DNA from: Acanthosoma haemorrhoidale
Taxonomy: Eukaryota; Arthropoda; Insecta; Hemiptera; Acanthosomatidae
Length of the DNA: 64,000 bases
Assembly (NCBI GenBank): GCA_930367205.1
Contig: OV884012.1
Span: 33,514,796 to 33,578,795 of the forward strand
Direction of reading: 5' to 3'
Shown: positions 24,431 through 36,967 of the stretch, piece after piece
Position numbering within the stretch: position 1 is the first letter of the stretch
How the letters are laid out: every line of letters starts with the position of its first letter
The notes under the pieces: model-generated
Databases searched by the model: none
What the model saw: only the letters and a program-made list of their open reading frames with translations
What the model was told of the DNA's origin: nothing
Translations under genes and position numbers: made by a program

Positions 24431-25514
24431 TAACACGGTTATGCCTTTGTGTGACATATTTTAGGATCAGAAGGTGAGGAGTGTAAGTGACGTGGTTTCG
24501 AGTAAAATCAACAGTAAGTAGAGGAGCTTTAGGAAATTCCAGAGTTTGAATGGGAAGTAACAAGGGTTTTAAGCATCTTATAACTTTCGTTTACGTGATA
24601 TGTAATGCAAAAATGGTCTGAGGGTATGTATTATAAACTTACCTATTCTTTAAAGTATTTTACTAAGTCAGACCTTACCTCTTGGATAGCGTATGTAATG
24701 ATGAACAGATCTGTTATGCACCTCAAGAACGAGTCTTACAGTGATTAATGGAGTGTGGTTTTCAGAATCAGTTAATAATTATTCTTTAATACTAACTTCT
24801 TAACTTCCGACAAGGTCATTTCTACCCAACTATTACTTAAGATACTAAGATCAGCAAATCAATATTACATTTACTAGTTGTTTTATTTTATATTGCAAAA
24901 TTAACTCTTCAGCTAGCGTAAACACGTATGCAGATAATTTGTAATATAAGGAGCAATAATTAGTAAAAGTACCATACATAACAGGATGAGGAAAGCCAAT
25001 ATATGTACCCAACTCAGATATTTTAGAATTTAACATTGTACTGTCAATATTTTATTATAATTTCAATTTCTCCCATATAACGTTCAGGGTGATATGGTCA
25101 TCAACTGAATATGATTTAATGAATGAAAAAAAACCTTTGTTTTGGGACTTTGCCTCCTCAGAATGAGGTGTATCAGGTAGTATCAAAGAATATATTAGGG
25201 ATGTCTAGCTGATAAAGAAAGAAAAAAATACATGGCATCAAACATATGCTTACAATAGTGTAAAAATACTTGTTTTGAATACTGTATGATGTTTACTATG
25301 AACTATATATTGTGATGTATGGCTATGTACTTATAAAATTATTATCACGAACCAACAGAAACAAAAAATGAATAGATATGAAAAATAAAACACAGAAATT
25401 ACCATAGGGGGGCAAGCGTATGGAAAGTTGATGGGATGAATGAAAAATAAATAAACAAGCTAATAATAACGAATCATGAATTGCTAGATTAGAAGAAGAT
25501 AACAGACCGGTATA
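24431..25514. other. AT-rich intergenic sequence
   Basis: No gene. The right half (from about 25195) has weak similarity to sequence left of 49665 and may be a decayed part of repeat family B. Confidence 0.45.
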
Positions 25515-25800
25515 AGCAATTTAATGATTGGGAGAATTGATAAACGAGACATATCAATAATGATAAGAGATGAAAAGTTTGTGGCACGCATTAGAAAAGA
25601 ACGGTCAAAGGAAGCAGATTTGTGAGAAGGGAAATAGAAGGTCACAAGGGTAGGCTGTATAATTGCAGGATTTGAATTGGACGAAGCTGTGAAGATAAGG
25701 AGGCTTTTTGGTCATGATAGTATTAAAGAAGAGAGAGACAAGTATTGGAGACGAGTGGAAATGTAGAGCCTTCGTAACTCCGAGTAGTGCCACGAAATGC
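25515..25800 (-). repeat. Dispersed repeat family B, copy 1
   Basis: This aligns with 49665-49965 in the same orientation. The two share GATTGGGAGA, TTTTGGTCATGATAGTATTAAAGAAGAG-type words, and homologous minus-strand frames containing LFNTT/IMTKK followed by YLH and, near the end, FSQI or FSKI with a terminal F. The shared frame suggests both derive from the C-terminal part of one transposon protein. I do not recognise the family. Confidence 0.5.
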
Positions 25801-28800
25801 AACAGTTTCTAGGAATCCAGAGAATAAATCTAAGACAATTACCTGAGCCTCGAGATCCCCAGAGAGGCCATCACACACCAAGCAACCGTAGTCAAAATAT
25901 GTTTTATTGGTTCACTGTATTAACTACAATTCCTGGTTCTCCAATGCAACGTTACCTATAGACACGAAATCCTTAAAGCTATATTATGCTATATTATATA
26001 TGCTAAGTAGCGTCTGTATTTATTAGTTGACTTTAACATTTCTAGAAAAGTAGTGATTTATCATTGGCCCAACTTTGACCATGCATTGTGATTTATTAAT
26101 CATGTCATTGAATAAATAATATTATTTTTAAATTGTTGTAACTAGTAGTTTTTAAAATGTCTATTTACAGTTTTTAGATACGTTTTCTTTTGAATTTTAG
26201 TGATGATTAATTATATTATTTTGGTGTTTTTACTGTCGATAAGATTAAAATATTTAATATAAGCGGGTTCAGCTATTTCAAGATGTGTTTTACAAACCTT
26301 CACCTTAAGTAAAGCCGGTGATATGAGAAGCAGCCCTAAAAAGCTCTTCTCTGCCACAGTCTATGTTTAAGTTACAACCTTTGTAGCAACTAATTGGAAC
26401 AGGATATTTTCACGTGAGCATTGTATTAAGTGTCGAGTCCCCATACTTGAAAGCCACCCGTCTTCTCCATTTCATTTATAATTACCACCTAGCAGAAGCG
26501 CTGACACATGCTGTGTATGGTTCGTTTCGATGTCAAATGAACTCGTACTAACTTATAATTATCTTCCTGTGGAAAAGAAGCCTTATTTCTCAGTTTGTAT
26601 TCAAATTGTATTTAAATATAAATGTATTTACATATACTATAGTGACATTTGCTCTGTGTCAGGTCGACGATTAATGACAATACCTAGATGAACTTTCTGA
26701 TATAAAGTGAACGTAGTAACTGATTTATGTGAATTTATTAGTACTGACGTTTGTTTAATGATTTACTCTAGTTATTAAAGTAAATTGGTATGCATAAATA
26801 CTGATAAAATAAATCATAGTTTTCATTTGCCTTAATACTGCAGTTAGATATTTGAATCAAAGACTTAAATCATACAATATATACATTTTGTGTATAATAA
26901 CTGATACACACAATCAGTTCCATTATTCATTGCCCAGGAAGGCCGGGAACCGCTACAGTAATAACCTCTCTGAGCATCTGGTGCGCAATTAGTAATGTAA
27001 TTTTATTGAGGGTGTAAGGACTTAAAGAAAAACAATTAAGTTTCGTAAATCCTTACAAAAATAATGAAATTTAGAATGTTTGTAAATTACTTATTGGTCA
27101 AGGTTATTTTTCTCCAAATTATAAAGGTTCATAGAATGTGGCTATCACGACTTATTGATGGGAATAGCAGGGCTTCATCGGTTAAAATAGTGCAGTGTCA
27201 CATTCAGTGCCACGAGTTAATAATAAATTAAACTTTTTTACGGATTGTATGTATAAATCGAAAAATATATGTAGACTAATAAAAATGATTTTAAACGACC
27301 CCTGTAAAGGACAAACATGAATTCATATCAGCCTTACATTAACTGCAGAATAATAGCTTTTCTAAAGTTAATGAGATTCCAAAGATCAATGACTGATTTT
27401 TTTTAAAATAAAATTAATTTAAAAAAGTGACCCCTTAACTAACTTAATAAATAACCTTATAATTTGTATATTATGTACGATTAAAAATGATTAGAATTAA
27501 GTTATTTCAAGTGGAGAATAATACATCAGTTGCCATGGTTGATATATTAAAGCTATATGAAATTCATTTTACATGCTAGCTTAGTTAGATATTGTTAATA
27601 TGATCATTTCAAACGGAGATAGAAAGTACTATCGGGCCTAGCCTAGATTTATGAAACGTAGGATAGATTTAAAAAAATCAAACTTTTTCTTTTGCTCTTT
27701 TAACATAAAGATATTTTTAGATCATTCTGCCTGTACTGGTAATCAATTTGACACTAACATGTCATGTCAGAAAGGGATGAACTTAAATCACAAGTAGAAA
27801 AAACACTCATGGGCTATTTGTACCCTCTATATAACAAGTATTCATCTAAATTTTAAATAATAATTACGCAACCCAAGTATTGGCGAATACTCATGTAAGC
27901 ATTATTCAATTTTTCATCATCATTATTATTTCAGATTTAATTAGCAGAAAAAAACATATATGATGTATTGGTGTACAACTGGGTGTGCATGTAATGTGCA
28001 AAATCAAGAGGACAGAGGCAATAAGGAATAAGTAAGCCCAGTGCAGGTTCAATCAGGCGATGGATCTGCCAAACGGCATACCGGCACCATTTATTATTGG
28101 TCCGTTTTGAATGGCCGTGTGTGAGAAAGGATTGAAAAATTGCTTTCTATGTCTGTGTCCCACACAGCTCCTCTGCTTCTGTGAATGCTCCTTCAGTACG
28201 GTATCAAAAGGTCCCTTATTATTGATCGAATGTTATATGTCTCTTCCTCATATTGAATCAAAAGTGATTGGAGAGAGGCGAAGATTGCTTCAATATATGC
28301 CACAAATAAATGCTTCAATATACATATCATAAGACTGTATAGCATATCTGTCAAAATTGTTGAACATATTTTAAAAAACTCAAGACGTTTTGACATGCCC
28401 TGATCAAAATCGCATACAGATATAAATCGTATGCCTCTGATTTCAATTAACTTATTATGGATAACAGTCCTTTAGTATATCCATAGTCGGTGACATGTTG
28501 TTTGCCTAATTATTTAAATTAATTAGCCTCACTTACCTAATATACAACTAGTGTATATTGCTTTTTATGACTAAATACATCATCAGAGATCAGATATTAA
28601 TTTTATGTTAATTTAATATACATAACTGGGTGTCTCACAATATAGGTTATAACAACATTAAGATTGATTACTCGTCAGTGTCACTGTACTGCGAGTATAT
28701 GCGCTATTTGAGGAATGATTTTGTGATATTGAACACAATGTTGCAAGCAAATAAGCAATTTAAACAATGCAAAATTAATTATATTAACTTATTGTCTGGT

Positions 28801-29589
28801 GCTTTTGATTCATCTCATATCTGTGGCAACCATTTGGTGATCAATCGATGGCAGGTTTGAGTGACAGTCATTCCTGCTGAGAATATCCGGAAGAAACAAT
28901 CGCCCAAGGTTCATATGTTAACTAGCCTTGGTTGATTAAACCCTATTGGGTCATACTAAACTTTTTATCATATATTTGCTTGCTTTTGCTAAAAATATTA
29001 CTTAGAGGTATTAAATTCAAGTTTCAAATACTATTTACGTTAGACTGTTTAGTGGATATGGATGAATGGCACTATCAGGGACTAAATGGCCTATGTACAA
29101 ATACGTTTGCTAAATATGTCTTCTAAAATTGATTCTGGTATATTTCTAATATATAATTTTGTTTTTTTTCAGGTATGTGCAAATGAAATAAAAATTCACT
29201 TTTCAAAATGTGAGTATTGTATTTTTTTCTTTTAGCCCTTGACTGAAAATGCTCATATTGTTTCAAAATTATTTCATTCTCTTTCCCACTCAGGCCATTT
29301 AGAAAATTATTATTTTATACAATGATGGATAGTTTTCTCGTTAGATTTTCAAAGCTGTACACAAGTATTTCATACCGACATGCTGTCTTTAAAGAATGAT
29401 TTTCCAAAAACTGCTTTTATATTTATCCATTCTTGCTGTTTATGAAGCTGGTGAAATGAAAATGGTTACAAATCGTATGTGTAATCTCAACGCATAATTC
29501 ATATGAATCATCCAATGGCTTGTTGATCCAATGGTTGTTGAACGTGGGAGTGAGGTAATGAATCACCCGATAGTGAACCGATACCTCGT
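25801..29589. other. Long AT-rich intergenic stretch
   Basis: Short, less AT-rich patches occur at about 26290-26530, 26930-27010 (GTGCGCAATTAGTAATG) and 28010-28190. Open frames of 60-76 codons at 28111-28396, 28630-28860 and 28932-29126 are unrecognised. No repeat arms were seen. Confidence 0.5.
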
Positions 29590-30080
29590 TACCTGGAAAT
29601 ATGACTGCCCCCCCCCCCCCACTAATAGAAGGTAGGAATTAATTAAGGGTGGGGGTGGTCGAAAGGAGAGAGCGTTTATCGACCCGACCACATTAAAGGG
29701 GAGGAAATGTTGTGGGGCTTGGGATTGTGGGGGTGAAAGTGTGGGGGTAGGAAATATGTGGCTGTCTCGCCGTCACGAGCAACCCGCGGCCTCCCCTATT
29801 TATCGTCAGGCTCTGCACAGTACAGTTGTTGGACCAGGGCCAGGACCCCACGATGAGGCTCATAAAAATTGATATGGTCTGTTTATTATTGATTGTTTTA
29901 TTACTGGTGGTGCTATAATGGGCCCCCAACGGAATCGGAAACACACACCCACCCGGAGACGGATGAGCCAAGGCGAGGACTGGGCAGGAAGAAAAACAAA
30001 GCCAAGAAGCTCAGAGAGATAAATAAACAGAGAAGGTTTATGGGACTGTTGATAAAGAGTACTCCCAGAGAACAGGCTAT
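29590..30080. promoter_or_regulatory. GC-richer island with simple-repeat left edge
   Basis: Begins with a C11 run (29611) and G-rich or CA-rich stretches. It continues through complex sequence with TTTATTATTGATTG at 29882-29895 and GGGCCCCC near 29920. Frames on both strands (84 and 92 codons) overlap and are low-complexity, so I do not call a gene. Confidence 0.3.
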
Positions 30081-31319
30081 AAACCTAATGAACTTGTCTC
30101 CTCTGATCTGTTTTCTGTTAGTCTTGTACACTTGGTTGGTTATTTAACTCAGATTAGGGAGTGAATAGCTGTGGCATGTTGCTGACAAGTCTGTTGATCG
30201 CCCTTTTCGTGAATTTATAGTGAACGGTGATTGAATATTTATTTTTTATTTTCGCATTTAAGTGCACATAGAGCATTTTTGGCTGATCACGCTGTCATTA
30301 TCGAGAGCTTAAAATAGTTCCAATATTAGCCGAGTCGGACTGTTTTTTTTAGAAATAATGTTCAATAGTGTATTGAACATATTTAAAATATATCAGATTG
30401 AATATATTTACCAAAGGATTCAAAGGTCTAGGATAATCACTTGCATAATGAACATGCTATAAAGCTGTTACAGAAACTTATTAAAAACGATTTGACTTAT
30501 AATATTCTGTACTAGATATTTGTACCTTCCGGCAGGAATAGTGTTTTAAACATGAAAACTAAATTATTGCGTTTCATTAGTGCGCAGACTAAATTATTGT
30601 TTCATTAGTCATAAAGATAACACATGCCTACGATTCTCGTTGATAACGGTATACCGTACGTGGATTTCGATTATTTTACAAATTAAAGTTTTGTTTAATT
30701 TGTTTAAGCTATCCACAGCCCCCACAGCTTTACCACAGGCCAGTAATCTCACTTTTATTAGAAAACAATTAATGTAATAATAAACGTAAAGGCCCGGCCG
30801 GGGCGTAAAGTGGCCACTTTACCTAGCTCAAAGAGCTCAGCTAAGCTTAAAATGCAATGAGGGGCTCATAAAATGAAACAAAAATTTGTTAATTTGTACC
30901 CACAGTGGACATTTCCTTACTGTTCCATAATGATACCCGCAAGAACATTAGACTAGTAATATATGTTTATACTCTGTGTTATCAAAAGATATTCCAAATA
31001 AGTATACAAATCAAGTATATATTTATTTGTAGTTCGAATCCTTACAGAACTCAAAGAATACGAAGTATAATATTTATAAACTGTTCGTTTCTCAATTTTT
31101 TTCCGTTATGAATGCTAGAGTTATTTTAATTACCTACAAATCTGGTTTGTTTTTATAAATAATGATAAACTTAATCAAAAACATGAATGAATTTGCCCCT
31201 TGCTAGGGTCGTTATGCAACCAGTTAACGGCACTTCCAAATAACAATCATCTATATTTTATTTCTAAGTATTGTTAATTGTACGAATATCGACGTTATAA
31301 TAATTTATGAGCAGTACAT
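30081..31319. other. AT-rich intergenic with a tandem duplication and a palindrome
   Basis: A near-perfect duplication of ACTAAATTATTG..TTTCATTAGT spans 30558-30609 with a 30-bp period. The perfect palindrome GTAAAGTGGCCACTTTAC lies at 30805-30822 and is followed at 30825-30837 by AGCTC-AAA-GAGCT. No gene was recognised. Confidence 0.5.
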
Positions 31320-31660
31320 CAAGATATGGAGATCATTGAAGCCGTTTCCGAGGAGAGAGAGAAGCTTGCTATAAAAACAATCAGCTGCTCAGCGGGAGAG
31401 TTGAGGGGGCAAAAACCCCTGAAGACGGTTTTTGCCGCCAAAAAACCGGCGTCTTAGGGCGGGTGTTGAATACGGGCTATTAGGTATTCATTGGCCCCAC
31501 CAACATCGGCCTCTAGCCCTTCAAATATTAATATGTCAAGATTGGTTATTACAGCTGCTGCCGTAATGGTCCATTCAAACTTGTGCTCCTCGGTCCCGCC
31601 AACTAGCTCACTTGTATTCTCTGAGCGTATAGCAGCGCTGTCGTAGTCAGGAAATTTCAC
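31320..31660. promoter_or_regulatory. GC-richer island containing a stem-loop
   Basis: Complex sequence. At 31422-31455 it carries a bulged hairpin: AAGAC pairs with GTCTT, GGTTTTT with AAAAACC, and GCCGCC lies in the loop. A 76-codon minus-strand frame at 31454-31684 is unrecognised. Candidate noncoding element. Confidence 0.32.
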
Positions 31661-31989
31661 AGTTCTGTACATATGTATTCGCAATTATGTCAGCATTGTA
31701 CTCTTGTATTGTGTCCGTGATGGAAGGATTGCTTCACGAAGGCTACTGCAGGTTATACTTGAATATAATTATAAAAAATAACTTGAGTACTTATCCCTTA
31801 AATAGCAGATCACAACTGCACAATAACTGGTCCAAGGTGTTTTAGGTTTCAGATCAAAATAATTTTTTTTTTTTGTCAAGTTTAGACATCAGACCCCGTT
31901 TATTATGCAGATAATTTTAGCCCAAAAACATGAGACCAAATCAATAATTTAAATGTTTTCCCAGCTCATTGTACTAAATCTATTTATCT
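31661..31989. other. AT-rich intergenic sequence
   Basis: Contains T11 near 31865. No feature recognised. Confidence 0.55.
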
Positions 31990-33850
31990 CTAAATCCTCC
32001 ACTAGCCACCTCACTGGATAAGAGCCAGCGGTAGCTGACCAAGAGCCACATACGATCAGGACAAGATTGGAGAAACTGGCTATAGCCAGGACTCCCACTG
32101 TCACGTATTTGTAGCAGGTCAATAGGCCACTGACGTTTTAGTATCCCAGAAGGATTGTAGGGATAAGTGTAATGAGTGTGCTAGGGAATTAAGGTGGTTC
32201 AATACATTACTTTAGAATTTTATGAACGTGGAAAGGATGAGTTCAAGAATTTACGGTATATTAAGATCATTACGAAGGGTTTTGTTGCTGACATAATAAG
32301 GGGCATTTACTATTCTTCTCAGGACTTTTGATTCAGAAGATTGGATGCACTTGATGTTCAACTTTTTTGATGTCCCTTATAGCTATATTCTGCATGTCCA
32401 CATAATTTCTATAGAGAGATGGGATGTCCTTCGAATTAGTCTGTACAGTTGTCCAAAGCATCTGTTTAGTTCTTGTCTTTTTAGCCTTGTGTGTGGGCTC
32501 TAGCGTTTTGTCGAGGTGGAAGCCTAAATATAGTACTGTCTCGGTTGCAGCAGAGGGTAAAGGTAGGTAATGTGGGAACATTTTGCTTCATTGACTTTGA
32601 TTCGCAATTTTTTGCACCAATACTCGATCTCATCAAGGTGTTTTTAAAGGTTTTAGAATGATATATATAGGTCTGAATGTGTCATCTGCAAATATTACTA
32701 AGAAGATATTGGGGGAAGAGGGGATTTCAGCGCATAGAGGATGGGCTGCCCGATGGAACTCCTGCTTTTATGGGATAGTAGTTAGAATATTCTAAACCAC
32801 AGCGGACTAGGAAGAAGTCCTTTCTTAAAGGTAGAATTTTAGGCTTAGGAAAATGGTCTGTGGTAAATATCTTTTCATCTTGTAAAGCAAACCTGCGTGC
32901 CAAACCCTCTCAAAAGCCTGAGCTATGTCCAGAAAGACAGCAGTGCAATACTATTTGGTTTCAAGGGCTGAGCATATGTGACCAACTCGAAGGCCTTGTT
33001 GATCAGGGGAATGTCGTTGACGGAATCCAAACTGGTGAGTAGGAAAAGCTTTTCGATTCAAAAATTGGAAGTAGACGTTTTAATAGGAGTTTTTCAAATA
33101 TTTTTGAGAGGATGAGGGGTAAGCTAATTAGGCGGTAAGATGATGTGTCATTGGATGGTTTACCGGGTTAGGCGAATAGGACAATAATGGAATGTTTCCA
33201 GAGAAGAGGAAAGTGCGTCGTTCGTATAATGCTATTATAAATTTAGGTTAGGAAGATTATGGCTTTTGGAGGAGGTTAATGGAGAGTTCGAGGAGTAAGG
33301 AAATTATATCCGGGAGATTTTCGGAAAGGTAATTTTTTCATAAGATATTTGACCTCAGAGGGTTTTGGTGGAAATGAGAGAGGGATAGGTGAAGTTAGGA
33401 AATCTTCAACAGTTATGCAATGAGTATTGTTTTGAAGAGTATGGTGAGGAGTGAAAGTACGGAAAAGATGCAGAGCGAATTCTTATTTTGCCATCCGAAG
33501 CCACTCAGGATCCATCATCATGACTGAGTGGGTGTGAAACAGGATGAGATTTAGGATTTTTTTAGTTAGATTCCACAAGGAGTTATTAAGGATGAGGTAG
33601 GATGCTAAATGCCACTTTACCAATCTGCATTAATGATTGTACGAGCAACGAGCAGCAGGATGTCAAGATCTTTACCACACTGTTCTCAGTGGAGTTTGGA
33701 TCGGATTAGGTCTTTGAGATACTGAGGTAAAGGATTTTGATCGTGAATTTTGGGATGAAGGTGAGGTGACAAAGCCCCCCAAGCCGAAATATGGATTAGA
33801 GTAGTGAAAAAATCATCTAGGTCTTGGGTTGTTTTCAGAGATAATTTAAG
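31990..33850 (-). mobile_element. Jockey-like LINE, old decayed copy (partial ORF2 plus 3' UTR part)
   Basis: Aligns with the full element from its 3' UTR (including the GC-richer module) through the reverse transcriptase to about the middle of ORF2. It shows many substitutions, small indels and internal deletions, so no long frame survives. It lacks the extreme 3' tail and everything upstream of about 38850 in the full copy's coordinates. Near 33312-33335 it keeps the five bases missing from the full-length copy at its frameshift, which makes it useful for working out which copy changed. Confidence 0.88.
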
Positions 33851-34309
33851 GAATGAGAAATTGACACTGTTAAAGCGGATATGTTGACTGAATAACTAAA
33901 AGGTTCAAACATATTTCACGGTTGAATTTAGATTATTTGAGCACTGTACACTAGTTGAATATATTCTAAATATTCCTGTCTAGAAGGAGACTCATTGATA
34001 AAAACATCATTGATGGGAAGTGAGTTTTTAATTGAAGGTCATGTCCTAACTGTTATTTCACTTTATACTTATATTTTAAATAATAGACGCTGAAATGGTG
34101 GAAAAAAATAGTTTTAAACAAAAAAGTTTAAAGCATAGATTAGTCCCTCCATCCCTTAAAAAGAACAGCACTTGTCTAAACAGAAGACGTTTTAAAATTA
34201 GTGAGTGGAAAGAAACTAAAACGAAAAGAAAAAAGGTCGTCAAATAACAGAAGGCGGATAGATAAATATTGGTTTATAGTAATCCAAGTTTAATGGCGAT
34301 TAAGCAGCC
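33851..34309. other. AT-rich intergenic sequence
   Basis: Similarity to the LINE fades at about 33850. Nothing else was recognised. Confidence 0.55.
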
Positions 34310-34510
34310 GGGGGAATTAGACGGTCCCTGATGAGAAGCGTGGAAGGGGTAGAAAGAAAGAGGAGAAGACAGGACAGGGGTGGGGATGTCCGTCGTATTC
34401 TATTAGACGGAGGGTCTCGAGTCGTTAGCTCATTGATTCTTCATTCCTTATCTCCGATTAGCTCCGGGGCCTTTATTTTTACTGGCGTCTTCTGTAATTG
34501 AAAAACGTTT
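34310..34510. promoter_or_regulatory. GC-richer island, candidate conserved noncoding element
   Basis: A purine-rich left part leads into complex sequence (GGAGGGTCTCGAGTCGTTAG). A weaker continuation runs to about 34640. No coding frame. Confidence 0.27.
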
Positions 34511-34827
34511 CTCAGCTCATTTCCAGTTGGGTTATATTTTCTTCATCTGTCGATGGTGTCCCATGCGGTTCCTTCGCTTTCTGTTCAGGGGATGTGTAGT
34601 TCTAACAACAGCTAAAGGCCTTTGCGCAGATCCTTCTCGACCATACTATTAATGTAATATTACATTATGTTTCAATTAGAAAACTTAATTTTTCGTTATT
34701 GACCCAAGGCTCAGTTTTCTCATCATTAGTTCCCAATATTATAACCATTTTATTTCTGACTTGTTTAACTTATTTAACTTAACTTATTTTTTAACACACT
34801 TAATTGATTTTACGCTAGTCAAGAAGA

Positions 34828-35105
34828 ACTTGCAAGGACATGCTCTCAATAGAAAATAAATTACTAATTTAGAAAGTTATACTTAAGACAATCTGGACAT
34901 AAGGAATAGAGATATGGGGGACAGCAAAAAAGTCTCACATCAAGCGTATCCAATCCTTTTAATCAAAAGTCATGAGAACAGTAGTTAATTTCCCCCATTC
35001 CATCAGCAATCAAACCCTTCATAATGAGCTTAATATCCCTTACATCCTTGACATCATCACTTCCAAGTACGTGAAATTCCATCGAAACATATTCAACCAC
35101 ACAGT
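34828..35105 (+). mobile_element. Jockey-like LINE, short ORF2 C-terminal fragment
   Basis: On the plus strand this matches the ORF2 segment just after the reverse transcriptase core: it contains the words TATGGGGGACAGCAAAAAAG and CATCAAGCGTATCCAATCC. It is truncated at both ends, lacks the 3' UTR, and has accumulated substitutions. It is one of two plus-strand copies in the window. Confidence 0.85.
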
Positions 35106-36289
35106 CATTACCAGATCAGAGTCAGATCTACAAATTTTTGACCCCTGGCAAAGCTTCAAAAAATACCACTCAAACTACCGGGGGTTTTTGAGGGAAAAAA
35201 TTTAAATCAAACACTCAGAAATCATATTTTGCCGTATTTTGGCACATAGAATCCAGAGGAAAGTGGCAAGTTTTCTCGATGAAAACAACTTTTTTTCTTT
35301 TGCTCCATCTCTCCATTTTTGTTGTCATACTAAACTAGAGGATTATTTAAGATCATTTTAACTTTGAGATATAAAAGAAGACAATAAAACAGCATGTTGG
35401 TTGATAAAAATGTCGACAGATAACTACTTTAGACATTCTTGTACTTTATTTGTAAACTTTATTCAAAAAAGTAAAACAAAATTAACATTTAAAAAAATGC
35501 GTGTACATATTTTTACTAAACACACACATAATTAATTATACTAATTGATGTTGGAAAAAATTTATTACAATCTTTTAGTTAGTCCATAGAATTCCGCTAA
35601 TAAATGTTTTATTTACCTAAAACTTTTAAGAGCATCTGTATAGGTATTAAGTTTAGTCTTTCCTTCTTGCTTTCATTTCTGCAAAACATTGCTCCAACCT
35701 TCGTTTGTCTAGTTCTGAGACTTCTGCATGACTTTTGGCCCTTATCTAAGCACTTCCCTTATAATATAAATCGCAATAACTTGCCGAGTCAAATGCTCGT
35801 GGGCCGTGCTCGTTCCTAGGTGGGCCCTTATTTGGTTTGGAACTAAAACTACATAATTATTGATTATTCTATCTGTTATTAGAATTTGCTATTATCTTGT
35901 ACAGAACTTCCTCCTACTTCAATACACCGGTTGTAAGAATGCAGGGGAAATAAATTGGATAGAAGGTATTATATTATACAGTGGCCACATTCTTAGGATC
36001 CTGATGGGCCCCTCTCTGGTTTTCCATCGCCCCTTTTGGCTGTGCCCTCAACGCCGTGGGGTTACGAGGTGGTGAAACATGATGATCTTAAGCAATTGTT
36101 TGTTGAACGTAAATTAAAATTTAAACTAGTAATTTTGGCAGAGTTTCAGTGTTCCCTACGTTTTTTAACGCCAAAAACAAATCAGCCAAAAATACAAATA
36201 AAGTTATATCCGTAGATTTCCTCTATCCACGATAGAAACGTTTATCACGTTAATATGATATTATTAACGTTTGATCGGAAGCAGTTTTC
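35106..36289. other. AT-rich intergenic sequence
   Basis: Open frames of about 71 codons at 35604-35819 and 35860-36075 are unrecognised. A slightly GC-richer patch lies near 35985-36075. Confidence 0.5.
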
Positions 36290-36540
36290 GACAAACGCGG
36301 AGGCAGGAGTAAAGAAGCGTGAGATCGATCCCGCCGCCTGGATGCAAATATTTGTTCTCTCAATCATTTAGGAAACAATTTCTTCAGAGAGGGGTGGGCT
36401 CTTGACGCCTCTTTACCTAATTAATTGTTTTAAAGCAGCCCTTCTCGAGTCCTCTTTAGTGTATAGATCGGGGCTGGCGGGATCTTGGAGGCTACTTTTT
36501 CTGCATCAGGAATTTAAATGGCTACTGGGAGAGGGGCTGA
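36290..36540. promoter_or_regulatory. GC-richer island with an exact POU octamer
   Basis: Contains ATGCAAAT at 36342-36349 directly followed by ATTTGTT (forkhead-like), within complex, CpG-containing sequence (GATCGATCCCGCCGCC). No coding frame. Candidate enhancer, by inference. Confidence 0.38.
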
Positions 36541-36788
36541 GTAGACCTTGATTGAACGTTGAAATGTTTTTCCACTTAAAAAAACCCAGAAATTAAACAC
36601 TATTTTGGAAGTGCGGCAGGTCATTGGTGCGTAATAATAACATGCTTGAATTCTATTGTTGAACTTCAGTTTTGTTTTTTAAAAGAATTTATCTATTCCG
36701 CAAATTGAATCTGCTCAATGAATATGATTCATATATTGCATGAATAATAATGACTAAAGTAGCTTTGAAACAAAAAATAAAAATTATA

Positions 36789-36799
36789 ATATGTTCTAT
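36789..36799. repeat. Target-site duplication, left copy
   Basis: ATATGTTCTAT here is repeated exactly at 41324-41334, directly flanking the element. Confidence 0.9.
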
Positions 36800-36967
36800 T
36801 TTTATAATTCCTTTATTGTGCTAAAATTACAATCTGCCTTGCGAGGCAATAAGTAATTAAGATATACGATCATTCATACCATATTTACATTTCATCATTC
36901 ACTCGCTCATTCATTCAGGACATGATTGGAGAAACTGGCCATTGCCAGGACTCCCACTGTCACTTGA
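36800..36967 (-). other. 3' UTR of the Jockey-like element
   Basis: Follows the ORF2 TAA at 36968-36970. It ends in a sequence shared by other copies that includes AATAAA at about 36812-36817 (read on the minus strand) and GGAATTA. The shared tail is probably what the reverse transcriptase recognises or what specifies polyadenylation. Compared with the copies at 19.0, 32.0, 48.0 and 51.7 kb, a GC-richer block is deleted here, near 36918. Confidence 0.8.

Noticed and set aside
29693..30147. Overlapping 72-92-codon frames near 29.7-30.1 kb
   Set aside because: They overlap on both strands and owe their length to low-complexity G/C and CA-rich sequence.
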